From NCBI GenBank assembly GCA_030834835.1, contig JAUQXD010000593.1:1-20450 (forward strand): a stretch of 20,450 nucleotides of DNA, written 5' to 3'. This DNA is from Thermoflexales bacterium. Lineage in GTDB: Bacteria > Chloroflexota > Anaerolineae > Fen-1058. Positions 7,439-15,325 of the stretch are shown in pieces. The number at the start of each line of letters is the position of its first letter. The stretch's first letter is position 1. The notes beneath the pieces were generated by a model that saw nothing but the letters and a program-made list of their open reading frames with translations, made no database searches and was not told the DNA's origin. Position numbers and translations under genes: made by a program.

Positions 7439-8692
7439 ATGAAATTACTCTTTGTCACTAATCTATATCCGCCGCATCATCTGGGCGGATACGAGCAACT
7501 GTGCCACGAGGTGACGGCGCGCTTGCAGGCGCGCGGGCACACGCTACATGTTTTGACCAGCACCTTTGGGGCGCAGCACCAGCAATCGGAACCGGGAATT
7601 GACCGCCGCCTGTTGCTTGAAAGCGATGTCTACTTCTATCGGCCGCAGCAGATCGTACACTACCGTGCGATTCAATCTCATAATCGACAGGTGATTGAAC
7701 GCACGTTACAGACAATCGCGCCGGATGCGGTTGTCCTGTGGGGCATGTGGAAGTTATCCAGACAAGTAGCGAAACAGTTGGAAGAACCAACCGCCCCACC
7801 CCTCGCTTACTATCTGGCGAGCGAGTGGCCCAACGAGCCCGGCGCACACGAGGAATACTGGGACGGTTCGGCCGATCGCATTGGCGGCAGACTGTTCAAA
7901 CGATCGCTGCGGGGCGTGGTGAAGTCAGCGCTCCGTTCGGAGTGGCGGCCCTATCAGTTGCGCTACCAGCATGTCATGACGTGCAGCGCGGCGGTGCGCG
8001 ACAATCTCGCAGCCGCGAGTGTCCCGGTCAGGCACGCCAAAGTTGTGTATCACGGAATCGACCCGGAGGCTTATGGTGAAATTGCCGATCGGGTTGCCAA
8101 TCAAGCCGGCGCTGCGCTCAAGGTGGTGTTCGTTGGCAGTCTAGTGCCGCACAAAGGCACGCACACCGCCATCGAGGCCATCAGGCGCGTTCTGGAACAA
8201 TACCCTGACGCGCCGATCTCGCTGGATATTCTGGGCAAAGGACATCCGGACTACGAAGTGAGATTGCATGAAGCTGTTAAGAGCTGGCAGCTCGAGCGAG
8301 TGGTTACCTTTCACGATCCGATTCCACGCGCGGACTTACCGGAGTTTCTAGCCCGCTTCAACACCATGGTACTGCCATCTATCTGGGCCGAACCGCTGGC
8401 CCGTATCTCACAAGAGGCGATGGCCGCGAAACTCGCACTGGTTGGCACGCTGACGGGCGGCACCAAAGAGATACTGAACGATGGAGTTAACGGCCTGGGA
8501 TTCCCGCCGGACGACGCGAATCTACTGGCACAACAGTTGATCCGGTTGCTGACTGATCCAGCCTTGCGTCGCCAACTTGCTGAGGCAGGTTGGAAAACAG
8601 TGACCGAGCGCTTTACGATGGCGCGCATGCTAAATGAACTGGAAACCTATCTGGACAATCTAGTGGCCAGCGATCGCAATCGAGGTAAGTGA
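7439..8692 (+). CDS. Family 4 glycosyltransferase (GT-B), first of a similar pair
   Basis: 417 residues in the GT-B fold. The N-terminus MKLLFVTNLYPPHHLGGYEQ with the acceptor-side glycine motif and the C-terminal donor domain (FVGSLVPHKGTHTAIEAI at 231-248; LDILGKGHPDYEVRL) are typical GT4. The E-x7-E pair is E318 and E326 in EPLARISQEAMA. It retains the anomeric configuration in characterised members. The start was placed at 7439 because it gives the conserved hydrophobic first strand; the reading frame is open further upstream but overlaps the previous gene. A weak GAGG lies 14 nt before it. It resembles the next gene closely at the N-terminus (GGYEQLC shared), suggesting tandem duplication. 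A long insert at about 125-175 (EWPNEPGAHEEYWDG) is also shared in outline with the next gene. Donor and acceptor unknown. Confidence 0.92.
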   Translation: MKLLFVTNLYPPHHLGGYEQLCHEVTARLQARGHTLHVLTSTFGAQHQQSEPGIDRRLLLESDVYFYRPQQIVHYRAIQSHNRQVIERTLQTIAPDAVVLWGMWKLSRQVAKQLEEPTAPPLAYYLASEWPNEPGAHEEYWDGSADRIGGRLFKRSLRGVVKSALRSEWRPYQLRYQHVMTCSAAVRDNLAAASVPVRHAKVVYHGIDPEAYGEIADRVANQAGAALKVVFVGSLVPHKGTHTAIEAIRRVLEQYPDAPISLDILGKGHPDYEVRLHEAVKSWQLERVVTFHDPIPRADLPEFLARFNTMVLPSIWAEPLARISQEAMAAKLALVGTLTGGTKEILNDGVNGLGFPPDDANLLAQQLIRLLTDPALRRQLAEAGWKTVTERFTMARMLNELETYLDNLVASDRNRGK

Positions 8693-8696
8693 GTCA

Positions 8697-9977
8697 ATGT
8701 CTGGCAAGAACTCGCCTGTCATGAGGATTCTAATCATCAGCAACTATTATCCGCCCTACGAAGTTGGCGGCTATGAACAACTGTGCCGGGATGTTGCCCT
8801 GCGATTGATGAAACGTGGACATCAGATTCAAATCTTGACCAGCCAACGCGGCACCGCCGGGCAGTCACCGTTGGGCGAGTCAAACGTCCATCGGGTATTG
8901 CGCCTGCAACCTGATTATGAATCCAGGCAAAGCGCCAGCGCGCAATTCTTCTTGCATCGCCGCCGCGATGAGGCTCACAATGTACGGTGTTTGCAGAAGT
9001 TGATCGGTGAATTCAAGCCCGACGTGATTTTCATGTGGAACCTGGAATACCTGCCCGGTGCACTGGCGCTGACGGCGGAAAACACACCGGGCGCAGGCGC
9101 CGCCTACTGGCTGGCGGGCTACTCGCCCATGGAGCCAGAAGAGTTTTGGAAGTATTGGGACCGCCCGGCCAACCGATCGGTCGTCAAGCCGTTTAAGCGA
9201 GCGCTGCAAAAAATCGCACTGGGCATGATGTCCGACGAAAAGCACACGCGACATCAGGTTCAGATGCGCCACACCGGCATTGTCAGCGACTACATGCGGC
9301 AAAGGGGTGTTGCGGCCGGAACCATACCTTCGCAGACGCGAGTCATTTACAACGGCATTGAACCGGAATTATTCTATCGTCCGGTTTCTTTGAAAGCAAC
9401 CGACAAACTGATCTTGCTACAGGCGGGACGAATCAGTGCCGACAAAGGAGTTCATACAACGATTGAAGCCATCGGACATTTGGCAGCCAACTACACCGCC
9501 GGGCAAGTGCACCTGAACATTGCCGGCTCCGGCCCGGCTGACTATCAAGATCATTTACGACAGCTGGTTGATCAATACCACATCGGCGATCGGGTTTCGC
9601 TGCTGGGCTGGCTCGCGCGCGACAAAATACCGGAGTTGATGGCGCAGAGCCATGTACTGGTACTGCCCACCACACATCAGGAGCCTTTCGCGCGGGTCGT
9701 CCTGGAAGCGATGGCCAGCGGGTTGACCATTATTAGCACGGTGACGGGTGGTACCGGCGAAATCATTCAACATGGTGTAACCGGCTTGACCTTTGCGGTT
9801 GAAGACAGCCGCGACCTGGCCCGTCAGATCGAGCAGTTGATGCTGAATCCTGCTCTTAGAACCCAACTGGCAACTTGTGGGCAGCAGTTGGTGCTTGAAA
9901 AATTCAGCCTCGATCGTATGGTTGAAAATGTCGAGCAGTTGTTGCGCGAAGCCTGCGCCGATCGCGGCCACAGGTAA
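8697..9977 (+). CDS. Family 4 glycosyltransferase (GT-B), second of a similar pair
   Basis: 426 residues from ATG 8697. The conserved N-terminal strand begins at MRILIIS, coded from an in-frame ATG at 8721, so the real protein may be 8 residues shorter; 8697 is 4 nt after the previous stop and is preceded by GTGAG, while 8721 has no obvious ribosome site. Motifs: YYPPYEVGGYEQLC at 17-30, VIYNGIEPELF at about 216-226, QAGRISADKGVHTTIEAI at 242-259, AGSGPADYQ, and E-x7-E with E329 and E337 in EPFARVVLEAMA. It closely parallels the product of 7439, including a tryptophan-rich insert (PMEPEEFWKYWDRP, about 144-157), so the pair probably adds related sugars or similar linkages. Donor sugar not predictable. 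Confidence 0.92.
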   Translation: MSGKNSPVMRILIISNYYPPYEVGGYEQLCRDVALRLMKRGHQIQILTSQRGTAGQSPLGESNVHRVLRLQPDYESRQSASAQFFLHRRRDEAHNVRCLQKLIGEFKPDVIFMWNLEYLPGALALTAENTPGAGAAYWLAGYSPMEPEEFWKYWDRPANRSVVKPFKRALQKIALGMMSDEKHTRHQVQMRHTGIVSDYMRQRGVAAGTIPSQTRVIYNGIEPELFYRPVSLKATDKLILLQAGRISADKGVHTTIEAIGHLAANYTAGQVHLNIAGSGPADYQDHLRQLVDQYHIGDRVSLLGWLARDKIPELMAQSHVLVLPTTHQEPFARVVLEAMASGLTIISTVTGGTGEIIQHGVTGLTFAVEDSRDLARQIEQLMLNPALRTQLATCGQQLVLEKFSLDRMVENVEQLLREACADRGHR

Positions 9978-9984
9978 TAGTCAG

Positions 9985-11187
9985 ATGCGGGTACTCTTTC
10001 TTTCAACCTGGTTTCCTTACCCAACCGATAATGGCTCAAAAATTCGAGTGCATTATTTGCTAAAAGCGCTGGCGGAAAGACATCAGGTCAGTTTGATTTC
10101 ATTTGCGTTTGATACCGCCAACCCCGATCGGGCAGACGAGCTACGCGGGCTTGGCATTGAGGTGCAAGCCGTCCCCGTCAATCCCTTTGATCAACAGCAG
10201 AAGATGGGGGCGCGGCGGTTCTTGTCCCCGGCTCCCGCTGTAACCTATCCCGTGCAAGAGATGAGCGACGCGGTGCGCGCGGCCAGCGGCCGACAGTCGT
10301 TCGACGTGGTAATCGCGTCCATCGAAGTCACCGCGACTTACCTGGACCACTTGCCTGGAGCGACGAAACGGGTTTTGGAAGAACACAATTCCCTGACGCG
10401 CTGGATGTGGGAACGGTATCAATCACAGACCTCGCTCCCTCAACGGCTCAGATGCTGGCTGAGTTGGATCAAGACGCGTTCTTACGAGGCCCGCCTGTTC
10501 CGTCAGTTCGATCTGTGCACGATGGTCTCCGAGCAGGATCGACGGACAAGCCTGGGTCTGGCGCGGAACTTTCCGGGGCCGATCGAGGTAATACCAAACG
10601 GCGTTGATTGTCAGCACAATCGGCCTGGCCTGAGCCCGGCCGTACCCAATCGCCTGATCTACACCGGGGCTTTGACTTATCAGGCAAACTATAATGCGGT
10701 ACAGTACTTCTTAGCTGAAGTTTACCCGATCGTCCGGCAGTCTGTGCCAGAAGTGAGTTTGATTATCACGGGTTCGAAAGTGGGGGTGGATCTTAGTCGT
10801 CTGGAATTAGATGATAGCGTCCATCTTAGCGGCTATGTCGATGACGTGAGGCCCTTGATCAGCAGCAGCAGTATCTGCGTTGTGCCAATTCAAGAAGGCG
10901 GCGGAACGCGCTTGAAGATTTTGGAGGCGATGGCTTTAGGAACGCCTGTCATCTCGACATCAAAGGGCGCGGAGGGCCTGGCTGTTACGCATAACGAACA
11001 CTTATTGATTGCCGATGATTCAACTGCTTTTGCCGAGGGCATACTGAGACTGCTCAAAGATCCCGATTTGCGTGAGCGGCTGGCCGCCCACGCCCGACGT
11101 TTGGTTGAGCAACACTATGATTGGGATCATATTGGCCGGCGCTTTGTGGCTCTTATAGAACGTACCAACAAAGGACCGGGTAGATAG
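9985..11187 (+). CDS. Family 4 glycosyltransferase, third and distinct
   Basis: 400 residues. N-terminal MRVLFLSTWFPYPTDNGSKIR with 'PxPxDNGxKxR' is a signature of a GT4 branch common in exopolysaccharide clusters. Other landmarks are EEHNSLTRWMWERY (132-145), VIPNGVDC (202-209), YTGALTYQANYNAVQYF (226-242) and the C-terminal EGGGTRLKILEAMALGTPVIST (304-325), where the E304 and E314 region is the donor-phosphate site of this branch. It is not a close paralogue of the two GT4 genes before it. ATG 9985 is used because it begins the conserved strand and follows the previous stop by 7 nt; the frame is open upstream but overlaps the preceding gene. It ends 2 nt before the ligase-like gene. Donor unknown. 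Confidence 0.92.
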   Translation: MRVLFLSTWFPYPTDNGSKIRVHYLLKALAERHQVSLISFAFDTANPDRADELRGLGIEVQAVPVNPFDQQQKMGARRFLSPAPAVTYPVQEMSDAVRAASGRQSFDVVIASIEVTATYLDHLPGATKRVLEEHNSLTRWMWERYQSQTSLPQRLRCWLSWIKTRSYEARLFRQFDLCTMVSEQDRRTSLGLARNFPGPIEVIPNGVDCQHNRPGLSPAVPNRLIYTGALTYQANYNAVQYFLAEVYPIVRQSVPEVSLIITGSKVGVDLSRLELDDSVHLSGYVDDVRPLISSSSICVVPIQEGGGTRLKILEAMALGTPVISTSKGAEGLAVTHNEHLLIADDSTAFAEGILRLLKDPDLRERLAAHARRLVEQHYDWDHIGRRFVALIERTNKGPGR

Positions 11188-11189
11188 TC

Positions 11190-12614
11190 ATGTTAGGGAC
11201 TCTACAGAATACTGTTCCAGGCCGTGAATTCTGGCGGCGGTTATTGCCGGTTGCCGTGTTGTTGGCGGCCGCCATTCTTGGATACGACGCCTCACCCGTC
11301 TGGCTATTCGTACCAATTGGCCTCGCTGTAATCCTGGTCCTGCTGCGGCAGCCACTGCTCGGCCTGATGGGATTGATTGTCGCGGCTCTGGCAGTCAAGT
11401 TCGCCATCAATACCGGGACTGAAGTTAGCCTGAATGCTGCGGCAACACTGGTTCCCATCCTGTTCGTCATCTGGTTGCTCAATCGGATGCATGACCATGA
11501 CATTCGTCTGGTAAAGTCGCGGGCTAACCTGCCGTTGATCCTTTTTCTGCTCAGTGGTCTACTGTCTATCTTCATTGGCAATGTAACCTGGGCGCCGTCT
11601 GTGCCGAAGTCAGGTAACTTTATCATTGTGCAATTTGCGCAGTGGGCGATGTGGGCGTTTTCGGCAATCGCATTCTGGCTGGCCGGCAACACCGTGAAGA
11701 CCATTACCTGGCTGCGCCGCCTGACCATTTGTTTCATCACCGTTGCCGGTCTCCTGGCGATGGTGCGGGTCACGCCCAACGGTTTTGACACGCTCTACAA
11801 CACGGTGTCGTTTGCCGTAGATCGTGCGCCATTCTGGTTATTGCTCACGGCGTTGAGTGTCGGGCAACTCCTGTTCAATCGGAGAATCACTACCTGGCAA
11901 CGCCTAGCGCTGTACGTGATCATAGGCGCAATTATCCTGTACTCGTTTGGCGAAGAGCAAGAGAGAATGGCGAATTGGGTCAGCGTCGTTTGCGCGGTGG
12001 GCGTGCTCATCTGGCTGCGCTTCCCCCGCGTACGACTGGTTGTAGTTGTGGCGATTCTCGTGCTGATCGGTAGTGGAGTTCTATTTCGCTTCATCTATGA
12101 CTTTGCGGGCGGTGATGCGAAATGGGACGAGAGCGGCGGCTCACGGCTGGCGCTGATAGGCAGCGTAGTTGAGTTGAGCATGCATAATCCAATCACCGGC
12201 TTGGGGCCGGCGGCTTATCGCGCTTACGGCAAGACCACGTCATTACAGTATGGGCGCGTTTTTTATTCCTCCGCATGGCTTTCATCGCACAACAACTACG
12301 TGGATATTTTCTCCCAGACTGGCATCCTGGGTCTTGGGCTGTTCCTGTGGTTCATGCTGCAAGTATTCCTGCTTGGACTGCGCCTGCGCAAACGTTACCC
12401 GGACGGTTTTGCCGGCGGCTACGTCAACAGTATGATTGCGGTCTGGGCGGGCATTATGGTCATCATGGCGATAGGCGACTGGTTCCTGCCGTTCGTTTAT
12501 AACATTGGGTTTCCAGGCTTTCAGGCCAGTGTACTGGTCTGGATGTTCCTGGGCGGGTTGATCGCGCTGGACCACATCCAGCCGGCGGCCCCCACTGGAT
12601 CGTCGAACGCATAA
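11190..12614 (+). CDS. O-antigen ligase/Wzy polymerase family membrane protein
   Basis: 474 residues, strongly hydrophobic with about ten to twelve membrane segments (for example about 18-31, 37-70, 82-98, 114-130, 148-165, 178-193, 214-229, 238-252, 262-276, 281-300, 372-396 and two near the C-terminus). The large outward loop between about 301 and 370 carries GGSRLAL (316-322) and PITGLGPAAYRAYG, followed by SSHNNYVDIFSQTGILGLG (365-383). This is the Wzy_C/WaaL pattern, in which a loop arginine and the His of SHNNYVD are important. It would join lipid-linked glycan units, or transfer glycan to an acceptor, on the outer face of the membrane. An ABC-exported chain does not need a Wzy polymerase, so a ligase role is favoured here; that is inference. 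Start 2 nt after the GT4 stop, end overlapping the next ATG by 1 nt. Confidence 0.9.
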   Translation: MLGTLQNTVPGREFWRRLLPVAVLLAAAILGYDASPVWLFVPIGLAVILVLLRQPLLGLMGLIVAALAVKFAINTGTEVSLNAAATLVPILFVIWLLNRMHDHDIRLVKSRANLPLILFLLSGLLSIFIGNVTWAPSVPKSGNFIIVQFAQWAMWAFSAIAFWLAGNTVKTITWLRRLTICFITVAGLLAMVRVTPNGFDTLYNTVSFAVDRAPFWLLLTALSVGQLLFNRRITTWQRLALYVIIGAIILYSFGEEQERMANWVSVVCAVGVLIWLRFPRVRLVVVVAILVLIGSGVLFRFIYDFAGGDAKWDESGGSRLALIGSVVELSMHNPITGLGPAAYRAYGKTTSLQYGRVFYSSAWLSSHNNYVDIFSQTGILGLGLFLWFMLQVFLLGLRLRKRYPDGFAGGYVNSMIAVWAGIMVIMAIGDWFLPFVYNIGFPGFQASVLVWMFLGGLIALDHIQPAAPTGSSNA

Positions 12615-13549
12615 TGGACCTTTCGATTCTTCTCGTCAATTGGAATACCCGTGAACTGCTGCGCAACTGTTTGCATTCGTTGCGGGCCACAGCCGATCGG
12701 TTGTCGGAAGTCACCCTGATCTTCGGCAACCACACAGCCGAGGTCATCGTCGTCGACAATGCTTCGCGCGACGATAGCGCCAGCATGGTGCGAACCGAAT
12801 TCCCGTGGGCGTTATTGATTGAAAACGCACGCAATCTGGGTTTTGCACCGGCCAACAATCAAGCGTATGAGCAGGCCACCGGCGAATACGTGTTGTTATT
12901 GAACAGTGATACGGTGGTTCAGCCGGAGGCGATCAGGCGTCTGATGGATTTCATGGCAAGTCAGGCGGATTGCGGCGGGGCCGGTGCGCGGTTGCTGAAT
13001 GCCGACGGCAGCTTACAGCCTTCATGTCAGCCGATGTTGACGCCGTGGCGGGAGTTCTGGCGTTTGATATTTCTCGACCGCGTCTGGCGGCAGGCCACCT
13101 ACGATCTGGATCGCTGGCCGATCGATATAGCCCGCCCGGTCGAGACCATCAAGGGAGCCTGTCTGATGGTGCGCCGCGCTGCACTTGATCCGGCGGCGTC
13201 TTTACTGGACGAACAATACTTCATGTACACCGAAGAGGTAGATCTGTGTTATCGACTGGCAGATGCAAACTGGAAGCTGTACTGGGTTCCCCAGGCCACT
13301 GTCACCCACTTTGGAGAAGGAAGCAGCCGTCAGGCTTACACTCAAATGTATGTGCAGTTATATCGCAGTAAGGTTCAATTCTATCGAAAATTCGGCGGCG
13401 AGTCACGAGCAAGACGTTTTAAGCGGCTCTTGCGGCTCGCATACTGGCCGCGCTTAATGGCCGCCCGGCTTGGCCGAGTCTTTAAACCCGCACTGGTCGA
13501 TCGAGTGCGCACTCTTCAGGAGTTGTTGATCGAACTTCCGCGCATGTAG
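12614..13549 (+). CDS. Family 2 glycosyltransferase, rhamnosyltransferase-like (WbbL group)
   Basis: 311 residues. LSILLVNWNTRELL at 3-16, VVDNAS at 46-51, NLGFAPANNQAYEQATG (74-90), the metal site NSD at 97-99, GACLMVRR at 181-188 and YTEEVDLCYRL at 205-215. NxS/VDNAS plus 'NSDT' and 'EEVDLCYR' identify the WbbL/rhamnosyltransferase-like GT2 branch, although the donor need not be rhamnose. Its TAATG overlap with the ligase-like gene indicates translational coupling. It is the last gene of the + strand operon; the opposing DNRLRE gene ends only 3 nt further on. A basic C-terminal stretch (about 267-300) may hold the enzyme at the membrane. Confidence 0.92.
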   Translation: MDLSILLVNWNTRELLRNCLHSLRATADRLSEVTLIFGNHTAEVIVVDNASRDDSASMVRTEFPWALLIENARNLGFAPANNQAYEQATGEYVLLLNSDTVVQPEAIRRLMDFMASQADCGGAGARLLNADGSLQPSCQPMLTPWREFWRLIFLDRVWRQATYDLDRWPIDIARPVETIKGACLMVRRAALDPAASLLDEQYFMYTEEVDLCYRLADANWKLYWVPQATVTHFGEGSSRQAYTQMYVQLYRSKVQFYRKFGGESRARRFKRLLRLAYWPRLMAARLGRVFKPALVDRVRTLQELLIELPRM

Positions 13550-13552
13550 GTT

Positions 13553-15304
13553 TTACCCCAGTATCACTGGCAAATAGACACGCCGGCCATTCGCAATCAC
13601 CGTTGTCGTGCTGGTCGCAACGCCAGCCAGACTATCGGTCAATACCGCCCTGCTAACAAGCGCGGCTGGAGCAACGGCCGAGATCTTCACCGGAAACACA
13701 ATGGTGACGGGCACACCCGGCGCAACAGTTGCCGCCCAATCGATGCGGTGCTGTAGCGCGTTGTAGGTAGCGGCTCCCCCGCCACTTGTGTTCAGGCTCA
13801 GGGGCGCACTCACCAACTCTGGCAACACCTTCGTCAGCGTCATGGCGTGACCGCTGCCTTGCAACGAGACCGTATACGTCACCGTGGTTCCGGTTGCAGC
13901 AAATACAGGTTGTACCTCAGCCTTGAGTGTTGGTCCGACGCTCCCCCATGCAACGGATAACGCAGGCCGACCCTGAGCGTTATACTCCTCAACATCCGAC
14001 GAATGAAAATAACGGCCGCCATGAAATGGACCGTGGGACGAGTACAGCGCCAATCGCACTGGCTGGTTGGCGTGGTGGGCCTCAGCCACGGCACGGCTCA
14101 CATCCCAAACGTACGGTATTCCAGGATAGGGAGGCGCGGTCTGTACGGACGGAATCAAAACGCCCCCCAGATTTTCTCGAGCGAGTGGCGCGTTGTTCCA
14201 CGTGATGTTGTTTTCGCTCCAGTCATCGCCCACCGTAAATACTTGCACGAAAGACGCTTCAGGCGCGGGGCCAGGGTTTCCACTATGATATAACGTCAAC
14301 GTGGCCGAGATAACCGTTTTGCCTGACGGTATGGAGCTTAACGGGAAAGTAACAAACGCTTTCGAAAAGCACGGCCATTCGGATATTGCCTCCACGTTCT
14401 GCACATTGAACAGAACTTTGTGGGCGTGGTTGAGGTTGCCCCACTGCACGAAATAGTCGGACAGCCCACCGCCACATTCGTTATCCCCGCCGACAGCGGC
14501 ATCCGGCACCACGGCGCCATTCAGACCCTGGCGGATGGTCGTCGTGCCCTGTTTCACCACCGATGCGGGCGGCACGTACGCAGGCCTGCCAAAATACAAC
14601 TGGCCCCACGACGACGGCTGATTGGTCGACAGATTCGGCGGCCAAAACTTGTCGGGAGTCATCGAACCCGTTGCAACATCCCGATCGTGCACTGCAATTC
14701 CAAGACCCCAGGTTGTGCCCGGCGCCGGTGGACTGGACATGCCCAGGCTGTCAAATGGAATTCGAAAAGCGATGAACCAACCGTGATGGGCCCCAGGTTC
14801 ATTCGGTGGAACGGAACCATTCCAATTGTTGTAGGTCGTAAACGGGATCGATGCCGGCACCCAGGCAGAACCATTGCCGCGATATGTCGCCTGGTAGTCC
14901 GCGCGCGACTCCCACCAGCTTAATTGTCCATCAAAACGGTAACTGTCTGGGGTTGGCGCGCCGCCACTGTTGCCGCGCTTGTCGAGATAGATCGTCACGG
15001 AATCCCAGTCAGTCAAGGTTGCCGCCGCAGGCTCCGTGTCATACCATAGATGTTGATCCATGATATTCACATGCAGCCACAGCGCCTGATCGATGTAGGC
15101 AACCCGTACGTCGGCGTAATTCTCGGTGGGCGTCACGCGCCCCAACCAAAACACAGCAGATTCATCAAAGACCAGGCCATTGCTGAAGTGTGGTGCATTC
15201 ACTCGATACATGACTGGCAGCGGCGCTGCCAGAGCGCCGCTGCCAGATACCGGGCCAGCCGCCAACAAAGCCACGAGAATCAACCGGTGTAAATATCTTC
15301 CCAT
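13553..15304 (-). CDS. Secreted CBM9-like, DNRLRE and DUF11-like domain protein
   Basis: 583 residues. A signal peptide covers about residues 1-27 (MGRYLHRLILVALLAAG ... ALAAP). Residues about 38-240 resemble a CBM9-type carbohydrate-binding fold (AYIDQALWLHVNIMD, DSVTIYLDKRGN, WWESRADYQATY). Residues about 255-455 match the DNRLRE domain (VTFPLSSIPSGKTVISATLTL, DDWSENNITWNNAP, RPALSVAWG), a beta module of secreted and surface proteins. Residues about 458-570 are DUF11-like (TVTYTVSLQGSGHAMTLTKVLP). It ends YLPVILG with no membrane anchor. It likely binds glycan outside the cell; no catalytic site was recognised. AAAGG lies 7 nt before the ATG. The gene follows the PQQ-propeller gene by 21 nt on the same strand, so the two are co-transcribed. 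Confidence 0.85.
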   Translation of the reverse strand: MGRYLHRLILVALLAAGPVSGSGALAAPLPVMYRVNAPHFSNGLVFDESAVFWLGRVTPTENYADVRVAYIDQALWLHVNIMDQHLWYDTEPAAATLTDWDSVTIYLDKRGNSGGAPTPDSYRFDGQLSWWESRADYQATYRGNGSAWVPASIPFTTYNNWNGSVPPNEPGAHHGWFIAFRIPFDSLGMSSPPAPGTTWGLGIAVHDRDVATGSMTPDKFWPPNLSTNQPSSWGQLYFGRPAYVPPASVVKQGTTTIRQGLNGAVVPDAAVGGDNECGGGLSDYFVQWGNLNHAHKVLFNVQNVEAISEWPCFSKAFVTFPLSSIPSGKTVISATLTLYHSGNPGPAPEASFVQVFTVGDDWSENNITWNNAPLARENLGGVLIPSVQTAPPYPGIPYVWDVSRAVAEAHHANQPVRLALYSSHGPFHGGRYFHSSDVEEYNAQGRPALSVAWGSVGPTLKAEVQPVFAATGTTVTYTVSLQGSGHAMTLTKVLPELVSAPLSLNTSGGGAATYNALQHRIDWAATVAPGVPVTIVFPVKISAVAPAALVSRAVLTDSLAGVATSTTTVIANGRRVYLPVILG

Positions 15305-15325
15305 ACGACAACCTTTGCGCCCGAT

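Noticed and set aside
11153..11791. 212-codon open frame on the - strand
   Set aside because: It lies wholly opposite the well-supported ligase-like membrane gene, is rich in Arg/Thr/Met as expected from reading hydrophobic codons backwards, and has no motif.
14420..14923. 167-codon open frame on the + strand inside the DNRLRE gene
   Set aside because: Antisense to a gene with a clear signal peptide and recognisable domains; composition (Arg, His, Pro rich) is typical of a shadow frame.
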